DNA from: Microbacterium sp. LWH7-1.2 | GTDB lineage: Bacteria > Actinomycetota > Actinomycetes > Actinomycetales > Microbacteriaceae | Length of the DNA: 64,000 bases | NCBI RefSeq assembly: GCF_038397755.1 | Contig: NZ_CP151637.1 | Span: 3,162,001 to 3,226,000, forward strand | Direction: 5' to 3' | Shown here: positions 40,077 through 48,449 of the stretch, piece after piece | How the letters are laid out: every line of letters starts with the position of its first letter | Numbering within the stretch: position 1 is the stretch's first letter | Notes under the pieces: generated by a model | What the model was told of the DNA's origin: nothing | The model's database searches: none | Seen by the model: the letters and a program-made list of their open reading frames with translations, nothing else | Position numbers and translations under genes: made by a program

Positions 40077-41186
40077 TCAGCCGGCGAGGGCCTCGGAGAG
40101 CTTCACGCGCCCGCCCATGCGCAGCAGCGAGTTCTCGTAGATGCGGGCGGCGACGAGGATCGCGGCGACACACGTCGCGATGAGGATCGCGATCGACAGC
40201 AGCGGCTCCCACCACTGCGCCTCGCCGAGGAAGATCCGCATCGGCATGCCCACCGGCGCCGAGAACGGCACGTACGACATGACCGCCAGCACCACCGGGT
40301 TGTCGTTGAAGAAGATGACGAGGAAGTACGGCGCCATCACGAGCATCGTGAGCGGCATCGTGGTCGAGCCGATGTCCTCCTGGCGCGAGACCATCGACGC
40401 GGCGGCGGCGAAGAGCGACGCCAGCAGGATGAAGCCGAACAGGAAGAAGATCGCGAACCAGGCGATGGGGGCGCCCAGCCCCTGCAGCAGCGCGGTCTGA
40501 TCGGTCACGGTGAGGCCGATGATCGCGATCGCGGCGAGGATCAGGATCTGCCCCATCGCGAGCACCGTGTTGCCGATGACCTTGCCGGCCAGCAGCGATC
40601 GCACCGGGATCGCCGAGATCAGCAGCTCGACCACGCGCGTCTGCTTCTCTTCCACGACGCTCTGCGCGATCGTGCCGCCGAAGAGCGAGGCGGCGAGCAG
40701 GAACACGACGCCGAAGCCGACCGCGGCGATGTAGCCGAGCGCCGCGTTGCCCTCTTCGGGGGCGAGCAGCTCCACCGGCGGCACCTGTGCGAGCTGGAGC
40801 ATGAGCGACGTCGGGGCGGACGACTCGGCGACGATCGCGAACCCGAGCGGCGACGAGGTGTCGGCGACGACCGCGGCGTCCACCTCGCCGTCCTTCACGA
40901 GCGCCTCGGCGGCGGCGCGGTCGGCGACGTCGGTGATGTCGAGACCCTCTGCCTGGGCGACGTACTGCTGCGCGTCGGCGGTCACCGCCACCGGTGTGCC
41001 GGTGGTGTTGGCGGCCTGGAGTCCACCCCAGATGACGATGGCCAGCGCGCCGATGAACAGGATCGCCGTCGAGACGACGAACGCCTTGCTGCGCAGCTTC
41101 GAGCCGATCTCGCGCTCGGCGACCAGCCAGATGGCCTGGCCCGCGCCGAGCGAGCTCGCGCCGCGACGGGTGTCGGTGCTGCTCAC
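40077..41186 (-). CDS. ABC-2-type transporter permease (NatB-like)
   Basis: 369-aa permease with an N-terminal helix after EREIGSKLRSKAFVVST, a ~120-residue extracytoplasmic domain (VAVTADAQQYVAQAEGL), and five C-terminal helices with the family-typical QSVVEEKQTRVVELLIS and RQEDIGSTTMPLTM. It resembles the Na+-efflux NatB and related exporters. The GTG start overlaps the stop of the ATPase gene (GTGA), so the two are translationally coupled and form one exporter. The substrate is unknown. Confidence 0.9.
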   Translation of the reverse strand: MSSTDTRRGASSLGAGQAIWLVAEREIGSKLRSKAFVVSTAILFIGALAIVIWGGLQAANTTGTPVAVTADAQQYVAQAEGLDITDVADRAAAEALVKDGEVDAAVVADTSSPLGFAIVAESSAPTSLMLQLAQVPPVELLAPEEGNAALGYIAAVGFGVVFLLAASLFGGTIAQSVVEEKQTRVVELLISAIPVRSLLAGKVIGNTVLAMGQILILAAIAIIGLTVTDQTALLQGLGAPIAWFAIFFLFGFILLASLFAAAASMVSRQEDIGSTTMPLTMLVMAPYFLVIFFNDNPVVLAVMSYVPFSAPVGMPMRIFLGEAQWWEPLLSIAILIATCVAAILVAARIYENSLLRMGGRVKLSEALAG

Positions 41187-42067
41187 TGGATGACCTCCTT
41201 GAAGATCTGGGCGAGGGACGGATGCTGCGGCGCGAAGCTCGCGACATCCCCGTGTGCGACCGCCCGGCGCAGCACCCGCTGCGCCGTCTCGTCGCTGTCG
41301 ACGTCGAACACGGCGTAGCCGCCGTCGAAGTCGAGCACCTCGACGCCGGGCTCGCCGCGCAGCCACCCGGCATCGCCGGCCGAGACGAGCTCGAAGCGTC
41401 GGGTCGAGTGCTGGGCGCGGAGCGTGTCGCGGGCGCCGGCCGCGCGGATCGTGCCGCCGGCGATGATGACGAGGTCGTCGCACAGGCGCTCGACGACGTC
41501 GAGCTGGTGCGACGAGAAGAGCACCGCGGCCCCTGCGGCTGCGCGCTGCTGCAGCACACCGGCCACGACGTCGACCGCGAGGGGGTCCAAGCCCGAGAAG
41601 GGCTCGTCGAGGATCAGCACCTGCGGGTCGTGCACGAGCGCGGCGGCGATCTGCGCGCGCTGCTGGTTGCCGAGCGAGAGCGTCTCGACGTTGTCGTTCA
41701 GGCGCTCACCGAGCCCGAGCTGCTCGAGCAGCGCGCGGGCGCGGGTGGCAGCATCCGTCTTCGAGAAGCCGTGCAGGCGCGCGAGGTAGGTGATGTGCTC
41801 GTGCACCTTCATCTTGGGGTACAGCCCGCGCTCCTCGGGCATGTAGCCGAAACGACGGCGGTCGGATGCCGTGACCTCGGCGCCGTCGAGCGTCACCGTG
41901 CCGGCGTCCCCGGCGAGCACCCCCAGCACGATCCGCATGGTCGTCGTCTTGCCCGCGCCGTTGCCGCCGACGAAGCCCGTCAGCCGGCCGGGCCGCACGT
42001 CGAACGACACGTCGTCGAGCACGCGGCGTCCTCCGTAGCTCTTGCCGATACCGCGAAGCTGCAGCAT
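41183..42067 (-). CDS. ABC transporter ATP-binding protein (NatA-like)
   Basis: 294-aa ATPase: Walker A GGNGAGKT (~34-41), signature LSLGNQQ, Walker B VLILDEPFSGLDP, H-loop SSHQLDVVE. The signature has LSLGN in place of LSGGQ, as in many NatA-type ATPases. The C-terminal extension (~215-290) is typical of this DUF4162-bearing group. It drives the permease encoded immediately downstream. A TAGGTT box lies about 35 nt upstream, and GAGGAGA precedes the ATG. Confidence 0.92.
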   Translation of the reverse strand: MLQLRGIGKSYGGRRVLDDVSFDVRPGRLTGFVGGNGAGKTTTMRIVLGVLAGDAGTVTLDGAEVTASDRRRFGYMPEERGLYPKMKVHEHITYLARLHGFSKTDAATRARALLEQLGLGERLNDNVETLSLGNQQRAQIAAALVHDPQVLILDEPFSGLDPLAVDVVAGVLQQRAAAGAAVLFSSHQLDVVERLCDDLVIIAGGTIRAAGARDTLRAQHSTRRFELVSAGDAGWLRGEPGVEVLDFDGGYAVFDVDSDETAQRVLRRAVAHGDVASFAPQHPSLAQIFKEVIQ

Positions 42068-42279
42068 CCCTGTCTCCTCTCGATTCCCCTGCGATCGAAC
42101 CTACGGATGCGGGACCGCGGTGTCCTCCCCCTGGGGGTGGATCGGCGTTCCTCCGCCGTGCGGGGGATGAGAGATCTTTCATGCGCCGGAATACATAGGA
42201 GGTTCACGTGCTTGCATGGATGTGGAACGTCCACGGTGGTCCCCACCGGGGACGCCTTTGCTTTCAAGGAGAACCCCAC

Positions 42280-42849
42280 ATGTCCGAGCGGACCATCGGC
42301 TACATCGTCGGCAGCATCTCGTCGACCTCCATCAACCGTCGCCTGGCGAAGGCGCTCGAGCGTCTCGCCCCGGAGGGCACCACGCTCGTCGAGATCCCGA
42401 TCAAGGACCTCCCCTTCTACTCGCCGGACTTCGACGCCGACTTCCCCCAGGTCGCGCGCGACTTCAAGCAGGCCATCGCCGACGTGGACGGCGTCATCAT
42501 CATCACTCCCGAGTACAGCCGCTCGATCCCCGGCGTGCTGAAGAACGCGCTCGACTGGTCGGCCCGCCCGTGGGGCCAGGGCTCCTTCGACGGCAAGCCC
42601 ACCGCGGTCATCGGCACTTCGGGCGGCGGCATCGCGACCGCGGCGGCGCAGCAGCATCTCAAGGCGATCCTCAGCCACTACAACGCTCCGACGCTCGGCC
42701 AGCCCGAGGGCTACGTGCAGACCACGCCGGGCCTGTTCACCGAGTCCGGCGAGGTCACCGACGAGCAGACCGCCGACTTCCTCGTCGGCTACCTCCAGGC
42801 CTTCGGCGCCCTGGTCGACCGCTACGCCGCGGTCCCCGTCGCCGCCTGA
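42280..42849 (+). CDS. NADPH-dependent FMN reductase (flavodoxin-like)
   Basis: 189-aa flavodoxin-fold quinone/FMN reductase. It contains YIVGSISSTSINRRLAKAL (FMN phosphate loop), PFYSPDFDADFP and the signature TPEYSRSIPGVLKNALDW, followed by GTSGGGIATAAAQQHL. It reduces quinones or free flavin with NAD(P)H. ATG 42280 has AAGGAG upstream. A GTG at 42208 in the same frame has an even stronger AGGAGG site, which would give a 24-residue extension or a coupled leader. It is followed by a GGATGC-type hairpin. Confidence 0.9.
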   Translation: MSERTIGYIVGSISSTSINRRLAKALERLAPEGTTLVEIPIKDLPFYSPDFDADFPQVARDFKQAIADVDGVIIITPEYSRSIPGVLKNALDWSARPWGQGSFDGKPTAVIGTSGGGIATAAAQQHLKAILSHYNAPTLGQPEGYVQTTPGLFTESGEVTDEQTADFLVGYLQAFGALVDRYAAVPVAA

Positions 42850-42889
42850 TCCACCCCGGTTCGGCCCGCCGGCCTTCTTCCCGCACCCC

Positions 42890-42937
42890 GGATGCCCCGG
42901 ACCTGGCGCCCCTCGCGGCGCTCGGGCCGGGGCATCC
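42890..42937. terminator. GGATGC-type hairpin terminator
   Basis: GGATGCCCCGG / CCGGGGCATCC with a 26-nt loop downstream of the FMN reductase. Confidence 0.65.
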
Positions 42938-42970
42938 GTCGTTCCCCCATGGCGTTGCCCGCCCCGCGTC

Positions 42971-43260
42971 TTGGCGAGTCGCCAGAACCGAGCGTGTTCG
43001 GGCGCGCTCTTTGGCGACTCGCCAGAATGCGCGCGGGCGTCGCCGCCCTCCGGCGGCCCCGCCCTCCGGCGGCCCTGCCTTCTGGCGGCCCTGCCTTCTG
43101 GCGGCCCTGCCTTCTGGCGGCCCTGCCTTCTGGCGGCCCTGCCTTCTGGCGGCCCTGCCTTCTGGCGGCCCTGCCTTCTGGCGGCCCTGCCTTCTGGCGG
43201 CCCTGCCTTCTGGCGAATCGCCATGAACGGCTGCATTTCGGCTGAGTTCTGGCGAGTCGC
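42971..43260. repeat. GGCGA-N-TCGCC palindromes with an expanded 16-bp tandem array
   Basis: The 444-bp gap between the FMN reductase and response regulator holds no gene. Palindromes TTGGCGAGTCGCCAGAA (42971) and TTGGCGACTCGCCAGAA (43011) are followed by about eleven 16-bp units (TTCTGGCGGCCCTGCC, the first three diverged) at ~43045-43216. The last unit runs into TCTGGCGAATCGCCA, and another TTCTGGCGAGTCGCG lies near 43247. The unit shares TTCTGGCG with the palindrome arm, so the array probably arose by slippage of a palindrome half. Confidence 0.85.
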
Positions 43261-43293
43261 GAAGAAGTGGAGGCTGCAGAGCGAGCGAACAGG

Positions 43294-44151
43294 TCAGGTG
43301 AGACCGTGGCGGTGGGCGTAGACGACGGCCGCGACGCGGTCGCGGGCGCCGAGCTTCTGCAGCACGTTGGAGACGTGCGTCTTCACGGTGGCCTCGCCGA
43401 TGTACAGGCGCCGGGCGATCTCGGCGTTGCTCATCGCCTGCGCCACGAGCCGCAGCACCTCGCCCTCGCGCTCGGTGAGCTCGACCGCCGCTTCGTCCCG
43501 CGAGAGTACAGCTGGTCGCCGAGAGGTAGGGAACGCCCCAGCATCTCGTCCACCAGCTGTACTCTCGCGGTCGAGGGAGGGGGTCGAGCGGACCTCGGGG
43601 GATGCGGGCACAGCGGCGGGCACAGCGGCGGGCGGGGCGGCGGGCACAGCGGCGGGTACGGCGGCGGGCATGGCGGCGGGCACAGCGGCGGGTACGGCGG
43701 CGGGCACAGCGGCAGGCACGGCGGCGGGCGGGGCGGCGAACCGGGCGATCACGCGGCGCGTCACCTCGGGGGCGAGCAGCGCATCGCCGGCCGCCGCGAC
43801 GCGCACGGCCGCGATGAGCTCCTCGGGGCCGGCGTTCTTCAGGAGGAACCCGCTCGCGCCGGCCGCGAGCGCGTCGAACAGGTAGTCGTCGCGATCGAAG
43901 GTGGTCACGACCACCACGGCCGACTCGACCTCCGGGTCGCCGACGATGCGCCGGGTCGCTTCGAGGCCGTCCATGTCGGGCATCTGCACGTCCATGCAGA
44001 TCACGTCGGGAGCCAGATCGGATGCTGCGACCACCGCCTCCACGCCGGTCGAGGCCTCGCCCACCACGGTGATGTCACCCGCCGACTCGAGGATCATGCG
44101 GAAGCCCGCGCGCATGACGGCGTGGTCGTCCACCAGGAGCACCCGGATCAT
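43294..44151 (-). CDS. NarL/LuxR-type response regulator with repeat-derived linker
   Basis: 285-aa response regulator (usual ~215). The receiver domain (1-125) has acidic DD8-9, phospho-acceptor D54 and K105. The LuxR-type HTH (~223-285; LTEREGEVLRLVAQAMSNAEIARRL; EATVKTHVSNVLQKL) is complete. Between them, residues 139-222 are an insertion: about eleven PAAV-like tetrapeptides coded by 12-bp repeats, then a stretch coded by an 18-bp perfect inverted repeat. ATG overlaps the stop of the kinase gene. It acts with the adjacent sensor kinase. Confidence 0.92.
   Translation of the reverse strand: MIRVLLVDDHAVMRAGFRMILESAGDITVVGEASTGVEAVVAASDLAPDVICMDVQMPDMDGLEATRRIVGDPEVESAVVVVTTFDRDDYLFDALAAGASGFLLKNAGPEELIAAVRVAAAGDALLAPEVTRRVIARFAAPPAAVPAAVPAAVPAAVPAAMPAAVPAAVPAAPPAAVPAAVPASPEVRSTPSLDRESTAGGRDAGAFPTSRRPAVLSRDEAAVELTEREGEVLRLVAQAMSNAEIARRLYIGEATVKTHVSNVLQKLGARDRVAAVVYAHRHGLT
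43499..43569. repeat. Long-arm inverted repeat inside the response regulator gene
   Basis: Perfect 18-bp arms, CGCGAGAGTACAGCTGGT (43499-43516) and its complement (43552-43569), with a 35-nt loop. It is of the same architecture as the intergenic palindromes and lies in frame in the interdomain linker. Confidence 0.85.
43604..43739. repeat. 12-bp tandem repeat in the response regulator linker
   Basis: About eleven units of GGGCACAGCGGC and variants (GGGTACGGCGGC, GGGCGGGGCGGC), read on the minus strand as Pro-Ala-Ala-Val/Pro/Met. The period keeps the reading frame. Confidence 0.85.
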
Positions 44152-45428
44152 GCGCGGACCGCCTCGGCCGGCACCGCCAGCGGCACGCGCAGTCGCACGA
44201 GGAAGCCGCCGCGGGTGCGCGGGGTCGCCTCGAGCTCGCCGCCGGAAGCGGCGGCGCGTTCGCGCATGCCGACGAGGCCGAGGCCGGGCCGCATCGGCGC
44301 GGCGACTGCGCGCCCGGTGTTGACGACCTCGAGTTCGAGGGCCTCGGGCGCATAGCGCAGGCGGACGTCGGCGGTGGCATCCGGTCCACCGTGGCGGCGT
44401 GCGTTCGTCAGTGCCTCCTGGGCGACGCGGTACACGTTCACCTGGACGAGCTCGGGGATGTCCACGGCGTCGCCGACGACGGTGAGCGTCGTGGGCAGTC
44501 CGTTGTCGTTCGCGTGGGCGACGAGTTCGGTGAGCGCCGAGAGGTGCACCGTCGATCCGCCCTCGGCGTCGCCACCGGAGGTGCGGAGGGTCTCGAGGAG
44601 CTGCCGCAGCTCGACGAGAGCGGAGCGGGCAGACGTCTCGACTCCGAGGAGCGCGCTGCGCGCAGCATCCGGATCGCGTTCCAGCACGGCGCGTGCGGCT
44701 CCGGCCTGAACCCCCATCGCCGAGACGTGGTGCGCCACGACGTCGTGCAGCTCGCGGGCGATCCGCACGCGGTCGAGGGCCACGGCCTGCGCGGCGGTGA
44801 CCTCGCGCTCGCGCTCGAGCTCGTGCGTGCGCTCCTCGAGGGCGGCGCGCGACATCGCGGCGGCATACGCGCGGTCGCCCATGTAGTACGCGCCCCCGAA
44901 GAAGCCGGCGTTGACGAGCAGCTGGATGAGCACCATCGCCGCGAACGGCGAGAAGAGGCCGGCCTTCGACAGGCTGTCGTCCGATGGGTCGATCGCCTCC
45001 TGGAACATCGTGACGAGCAGCCACACGAACATCGCGACGATCACGCCGACGCGCACCCACAGCGCCCGTCGACGGTCGTCGACCCACGCGCCGACGGTGT
45101 ACATCGCGATGAACATGGCGATGTTCGAGACGTACAGGTCGGGGATGCGGAAGGTCACACCCACGAAGAACACGAGGGCGATCGCCAGGACGACCACGGC
45201 GGGGAAGCGCCGGCGCACCGCGAGCGGGGCGGTGAGGCCGAGGCTGTAGAGCAGCGCCCATTGCATGTCGGCGGTGACGTCGGCGCCATAGACCCCGGCG
45301 ACCGAGCCGAGGGCGGTGCTGATCACCGCCGCGACGAAGAGGGCGCCCGCGAGCCAGACGTCGTTGCGCAGCTCGCCCGCAGTCGGCGACGGGCGCCCCG
45401 CCGGGCGCGCGGAGGGCAGGTCGGACAT
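44148..45428 (-). CDS. DesK/NarX-type sensor histidine kinase
   Basis: 426-aa membrane kinase. Six or so transmembrane helices (25-185) form the sensor; a short coiled coil (190-215) leads to a HisKA_3 domain with phospho-acceptor H228 in RIARELHDVVAHHVSAMGVQ, and a HATPase_c domain (VAQEALTNARRHG; GLGLVGMRERA). No extracytoplasmic sensing domain is present, so it senses within the membrane. TAGCGT 6 nt before ATG. Translationally coupled to the response regulator; the stimulus is unknown. Confidence 0.92.
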   Translation of the reverse strand: MSDLPSARPAGRPSPTAGELRNDVWLAGALFVAAVISTALGSVAGVYGADVTADMQWALLYSLGLTAPLAVRRRFPAVVVLAIALVFFVGVTFRIPDLYVSNIAMFIAMYTVGAWVDDRRRALWVRVGVIVAMFVWLLVTMFQEAIDPSDDSLSKAGLFSPFAAMVLIQLLVNAGFFGGAYYMGDRAYAAAMSRAALEERTHELEREREVTAAQAVALDRVRIARELHDVVAHHVSAMGVQAGAARAVLERDPDAARSALLGVETSARSALVELRQLLETLRTSGGDAEGGSTVHLSALTELVAHANDNGLPTTLTVVGDAVDIPELVQVNVYRVAQEALTNARRHGGPDATADVRLRYAPEALELEVVNTGRAVAAPMRPGLGLVGMRERAAASGGELEATPRTRGGFLVRLRVPLAVPAEAVRA

Positions 45429-45434
45429 CCCTCC

Positions 45435-45440
45435 ACGCTA
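45435..45440 (-). promoter_or_regulatory. -10 element TAGCGT (leaderless)
   Basis: Minus-strand TAGCGT ends 6 nt before the kinase ATG; the spacer GGAGGG could also serve as a ribosome site. Confidence 0.5.
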
Positions 45441-45534
45441 CGCAAGCGCGAGCGCGGCAGCATCCCCCGCAAGACGGAGAACCAGGATGCCGCGTACCCG
45501 ACGCGAAGCCGTGGGGCGCAGCATCCGTTCATCT

Positions 45535-45569
45535 ACTTGCTATTGACAAGCTCACTTGCTTTTTGCAAC
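45535..45569. promoter_or_regulatory. Candidate operator/promoter of the VOC-HxlR-DHFR operon
   Basis: AT-rich block with a TTGACA -35-like hexamer (45543) and two small palindromes, CTTGCTATTGACAAG and TTGC-TTTTT-GCAA. It is a plausible binding site of the HxlR-family regulator encoded in the operon. Confidence 0.5.
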
Positions 45570-45619
45570 CATTGTCGCACCGGCGCAGACGCCGGCCCAC
45601 GGACCAGAGGAGCACGGCA

Positions 45620-46057
45620 ATGACGCACATCTTCGTCAACATCCCGACGAACGACCTCGAGCGCTCGAAGGCGTACTACACCGCCCTCGGCTGCGAGCTG
45701 AACCCGCTGTTCACCGACGACAACGCCGCGTGCGTCGTGTGGAGCGACGACATCTTCTTCATGGTCCTCACCAGGGAGTACTTCGCGACGTTCACCGACA
45801 AGGAGTTCGCCGACCCCAGGACGCACGCGCAGGTGCTGCTGTCGATCAGCCGCGAGACCCGCGAGGACGTCGACCGGATCGTCGAGGCCGGTGTCGCCCA
45901 CGGCGGCACCGCGCCGGGCGAGCCGCAGGACTTCGGCTTCATGTACGGCCGCGACCTCATCGACCCGGACGGCAACGGCATCCAGTTCATGTGGATGGAC
46001 CCCGAGGCTGCCGCCAAGGGACCCGAGGCCTACATGGCGGAGCAGGCGCGGGCGTAA
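45620..46057 (+). CDS. VOC-family protein
   Basis: 145-aa glyoxalase-fold protein: THIFVNIPTNDLERSKAYYTALG, VWSDDIFFMVLTREYF, a middle DVDRIVEAGVAHGGTAP and the closing GRDLIDPDGNGIQFMWMD. Related proteins are often called lactoylglutathione lyase-like, but the substrate is unknown. First gene of an operon with an HxlR regulator (starts the base after its stop) and a DHFR-like reductase. ATG 45620 has GAGGAG upstream. Confidence 0.88.
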   Translation: MTHIFVNIPTNDLERSKAYYTALGCELNPLFTDDNAACVVWSDDIFFMVLTREYFATFTDKEFADPRTHAQVLLSISRETREDVDRIVEAGVAHGGTAPGEPQDFGFMYGRDLIDPDGNGIQFMWMDPEAAAKGPEAYMAEQARA

Positions 46058-46777
46058 GTGGCGTCCCGCAGCTACGGGCAGTACTGCGGGGTCACGACGG
46101 CCGTCGAGCTGATCGGGGAGCGGTGGGCGCTGCTCATCGTCCGCGATCTGCTCGTCGGCCCCCGCCGCTACACCGACCTCAAGCAGGGGCTGCCCAAGAT
46201 CCCGACCAACATCCTCTCCACGCGGCTCAAGGAGCTGCAGGAGGGCGGTGTCGTGCGCCGCGTCCCTTTGTTGCATTGCGGACTCGTGTACGAGCTGACC
46301 CCGTACGGGCGCGAACTCGAGCCGGTCGTGCTGGCCCTCGGCCGGTGGGGGTTCCAGGAGATGGGTGAGCCCCAGCCCGAGGACGTCGTCACGGCGGACT
46401 CGCTCACGATGGCGCTCCGGACGGCATTCCAGACGGATGCTGCGGCCACACTGCCGCCTGCCGACTACGAGCTGCACGTGGCCGATGTCGTGCTGCGCGT
46501 GCAGGTCGACGCGTCGGGGCTGCGGATCGCGCAGCTGCAGCCGGCCGGCCGGCCCGTCGACCCGCGGCTCGGGACACAGGCCTCGACCACCGGAGAGCCC
46601 GACCTGACCTTCGCCGCAGGCCCCGGCATCCGTCGTCTCATCTCCGGCGAGCTCACGCCCGCCGACGCGATCGACCGGGACGTGCTCGCGGTCGTCGCAG
46701 GCGACGGCACCCTGCTCGAGCGATTCGCCCAGACGTTCCACATCCCCATCGACCCCGGGGTCGTGCTCGTCGCCTGA
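46058..46777 (+). CDS. HxlR-family transcriptional regulator with C-terminal SCP2-like domain
   Basis: 239-aa regulator. Residues 1-100 are an HxlR winged helix (YGQYCGVTTAVELIGERWALLIVRDLLVGPRRYTDL; LSTRLKELQEGGVVRR), with the N-terminal Cys often used for redox or electrophile sensing (C10). Residues ~120-239 resemble a sterol-carrier-like ligand domain. It is translated immediately after the VOC gene (TAA then GTG), implying operon autoregulation, possibly in response to reactive carbonyls. Confidence 0.88.
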   Translation: MASRSYGQYCGVTTAVELIGERWALLIVRDLLVGPRRYTDLKQGLPKIPTNILSTRLKELQEGGVVRRVPLLHCGLVYELTPYGRELEPVVLALGRWGFQEMGEPQPEDVVTADSLTMALRTAFQTDAAATLPPADYELHVADVVLRVQVDASGLRIAQLQPAGRPVDPRLGTQASTTGEPDLTFAAGPGIRRLISGELTPADAIDRDVLAVVAGDGTLLERFAQTFHIPIDPGVVLVA

Positions 46778-46804
46778 GCCGGCCCGCCCTGGAAGGAGGC
46801 GGCC

Positions 46805-47422
46805 ATGACCGGTCGCATCTACATCGACCTGTTCACCACCCTCGACGGCGTCGCGCAGGCGCCCGGCGGCCCCCAGGAGGACCCGTCGAACGGGTTCCCG
46901 TACGGAGGCTGGCAGGCGCCGTTCCCCGACGAGGCGATCGGCGCCTCGATCGGGAAGGGCATCTCGGAGCTCGACGCGCTGCTGCTCGGGCGACGGACCT
47001 ACGACATCTTCGCCGGGTACTGGCCGCACCAGTCAGGGATGATCGCGGACGCCCTGAACAGCGCGCCGAAGTACGTCGCCTCGCGCGGCCTGCCCACGCT
47101 CGACTGGGAGGGGTCGTCGCAGCTCGGCATGGACCTCACCCGCGAAGTGGAGGCGCTGCGCGAGAAGCACGAGAACATCCACGTCATCGGCAGCATCGAC
47201 TTCGTGCAGACGCTGCTGAAGGAGCAGCTGTTCGACGTGCTGACGCTGTGGGTGTACCCCGTCGTGCTCGGGCAGGGCAAGAAGGTGTTCCCGGAGGGCG
47301 CGCACCCCGCGAACGTCACCCTGCTCGAACCGGCCCTCACCGGCCCGTTGGGCGTGCTGCAGCTGCGGTACGGTCCCGCACCCGGCGAACCGCAGACCGG
47401 CGAGGTGGGGCCCGAGGACTGA
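46805..47422 (+). CDS. Dihydrofolate-reductase-like (RibD C-terminal domain) protein
   Basis: 205-aa single-domain protein of the RibD_C/DHFR-like superfamily: IYIDLFTTLDGVAQAPGG, LDALLLGRRTYDIFAGYWP, KYVASRGLPTLDWEGSSQL and LTLWVYPVVLGQGKKVF. Such proteins are NADPH-dependent reductases with unknown substrates. Third gene of the VOC-HxlR operon, with GGAGG before the ATG. Confidence 0.88.
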   Translation: MTGRIYIDLFTTLDGVAQAPGGPQEDPSNGFPYGGWQAPFPDEAIGASIGKGISELDALLLGRRTYDIFAGYWPHQSGMIADALNSAPKYVASRGLPTLDWEGSSQLGMDLTREVEALREKHENIHVIGSIDFVQTLLKEQLFDVLTLWVYPVVLGQGKKVFPEGAHPANVTLLEPALTGPLGVLQLRYGPAPGEPQTGEVGPED

Positions 47423-47473
47423 GGTCGAGGCATCGGCGCTTCCTGCGGCGACCGCCCGGAGCGCCTCAGGGTC

Positions 47474-48313
47474 TCAGAAGATCATCGGACGATCGTCGTC
47501 GTCAGGACCCTCCAGGTCGAGGTCGACGACGACCGGCACGTGGTCGCTCGGAAGCTCGCCCTTGCGCTCGTCGCGGTGGATGGTCGCGCCGGTCACCGCG
47601 TCGGCGAGCGCGTGCGAGCCGAGGATGAAGTCGATGCGCATGCCCTCGTTGCGGGGGAACTTCAGGCGCTTGTAGTCCCAGTACGTGAAGCCGGTGGGGA
47701 GCAGCGGCCGCACGACGTCGTGCAGGCCGGCGGCTTCGAACGCGGCGAACGCCTCACGTTCGGGCGGTGACACGTGCGTCGAGAAACCGGGGACGACGGC
47801 GGGGTCGCCGTTGTCGGCATCCGTCGGCGCGATGTTGAAGTCGCCCACCAGCGCGAGTGCGAGGTCGGGGTTCGCGGCGAGGGAGTCGGTCGTGTACTGC
47901 TGGAGCGCCGACAGCCAGTCGAGCTTGTAGTAGTAGTGCGGGTCGCCGAGCGAGCGGCCGTTCGGAACGTAGAGGCTCCACACCTCGACCCCGCCGATCG
48001 TGGCGCCCATGGCCCGTGCCTCTTGCGGCGCGTCGGGGCCGTTGTGCCCCTTCTCGAAGCCGGGCATGCCCGGAAAGGCGGTGCGCACGTTCGTGAGCGG
48101 CTCGCGGCTGGCGATCGCGACGCCGTTCCACTGCGAGAAGCCGTACGCCTCGACGTGATAGCCCGCCTCTTCGAACCTGTCGAAAGGGAACTGGTCGGTC
48201 TTGCACTTGATCTCCTGCATCGCGAGCACGTCGATGTGCTCGCGCACCGCGAACTCGACGATGCGGTCGACCCGCGCACGGATCGAGTTGACGTTCCAGG
48301 TGGCCAGGCGCAT
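47474..48313 (-). CDS. xth: Exodeoxyribonuclease III (AP endonuclease)
   Basis: 279-aa EEP-superfamily DNA repair nuclease: N-terminal ATWNVNSIRAR with the catalytic Asn, metal-binding E34 in MQEIKCK, the YVPNGRSLGDP region, GDFNIAPTDAD, and the C-terminal SDHVPVVVDL. The length is normal. It cuts at abasic sites and trims 3-prime ends in base-excision repair. TAGGCT lies 7 nt before ATG. Confidence 0.93.
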   Translation of the reverse strand: MRLATWNVNSIRARVDRIVEFAVREHIDVLAMQEIKCKTDQFPFDRFEEAGYHVEAYGFSQWNGVAIASREPLTNVRTAFPGMPGFEKGHNGPDAPQEARAMGATIGGVEVWSLYVPNGRSLGDPHYYYKLDWLSALQQYTTDSLAANPDLALALVGDFNIAPTDADNGDPAVVPGFSTHVSPPEREAFAAFEAAGLHDVVRPLLPTGFTYWDYKRLKFPRNEGMRIDFILGSHALADAVTGATIHRDERKGELPSDHVPVVVDLDLEGPDDDDRPMIF

Positions 48314-48320
48314 GGGATCA

Positions 48321-48326
48321 AGCCTA
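48321..48326 (-). promoter_or_regulatory. -10 element TAGGCT (leaderless)
   Basis: Minus-strand TAGGCT, 7 nt before the ATG of the exonuclease gene. Confidence 0.45.
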
Positions 48327-48449
48327 GGCTGGGCGGCCGACGTCCAACGGCGCGGTCGGGTGCCCCCGACCCCTGGCGTATCAGTGCTGCGAGGAGGACG
48401 CTCCTTTCTGTCAGCGGCCGCGTCCGCGGTCGGGAAAGCGAGACCCACC

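Noticed and set aside
42971..43260. Possible repeat protein with 16-residue PSGGPAFWRP-like units
   Set aside because: The period arises because a 16-bp DNA repeat reads the same in all three frames; no ribosome site, and similar open frames exist on both strands.
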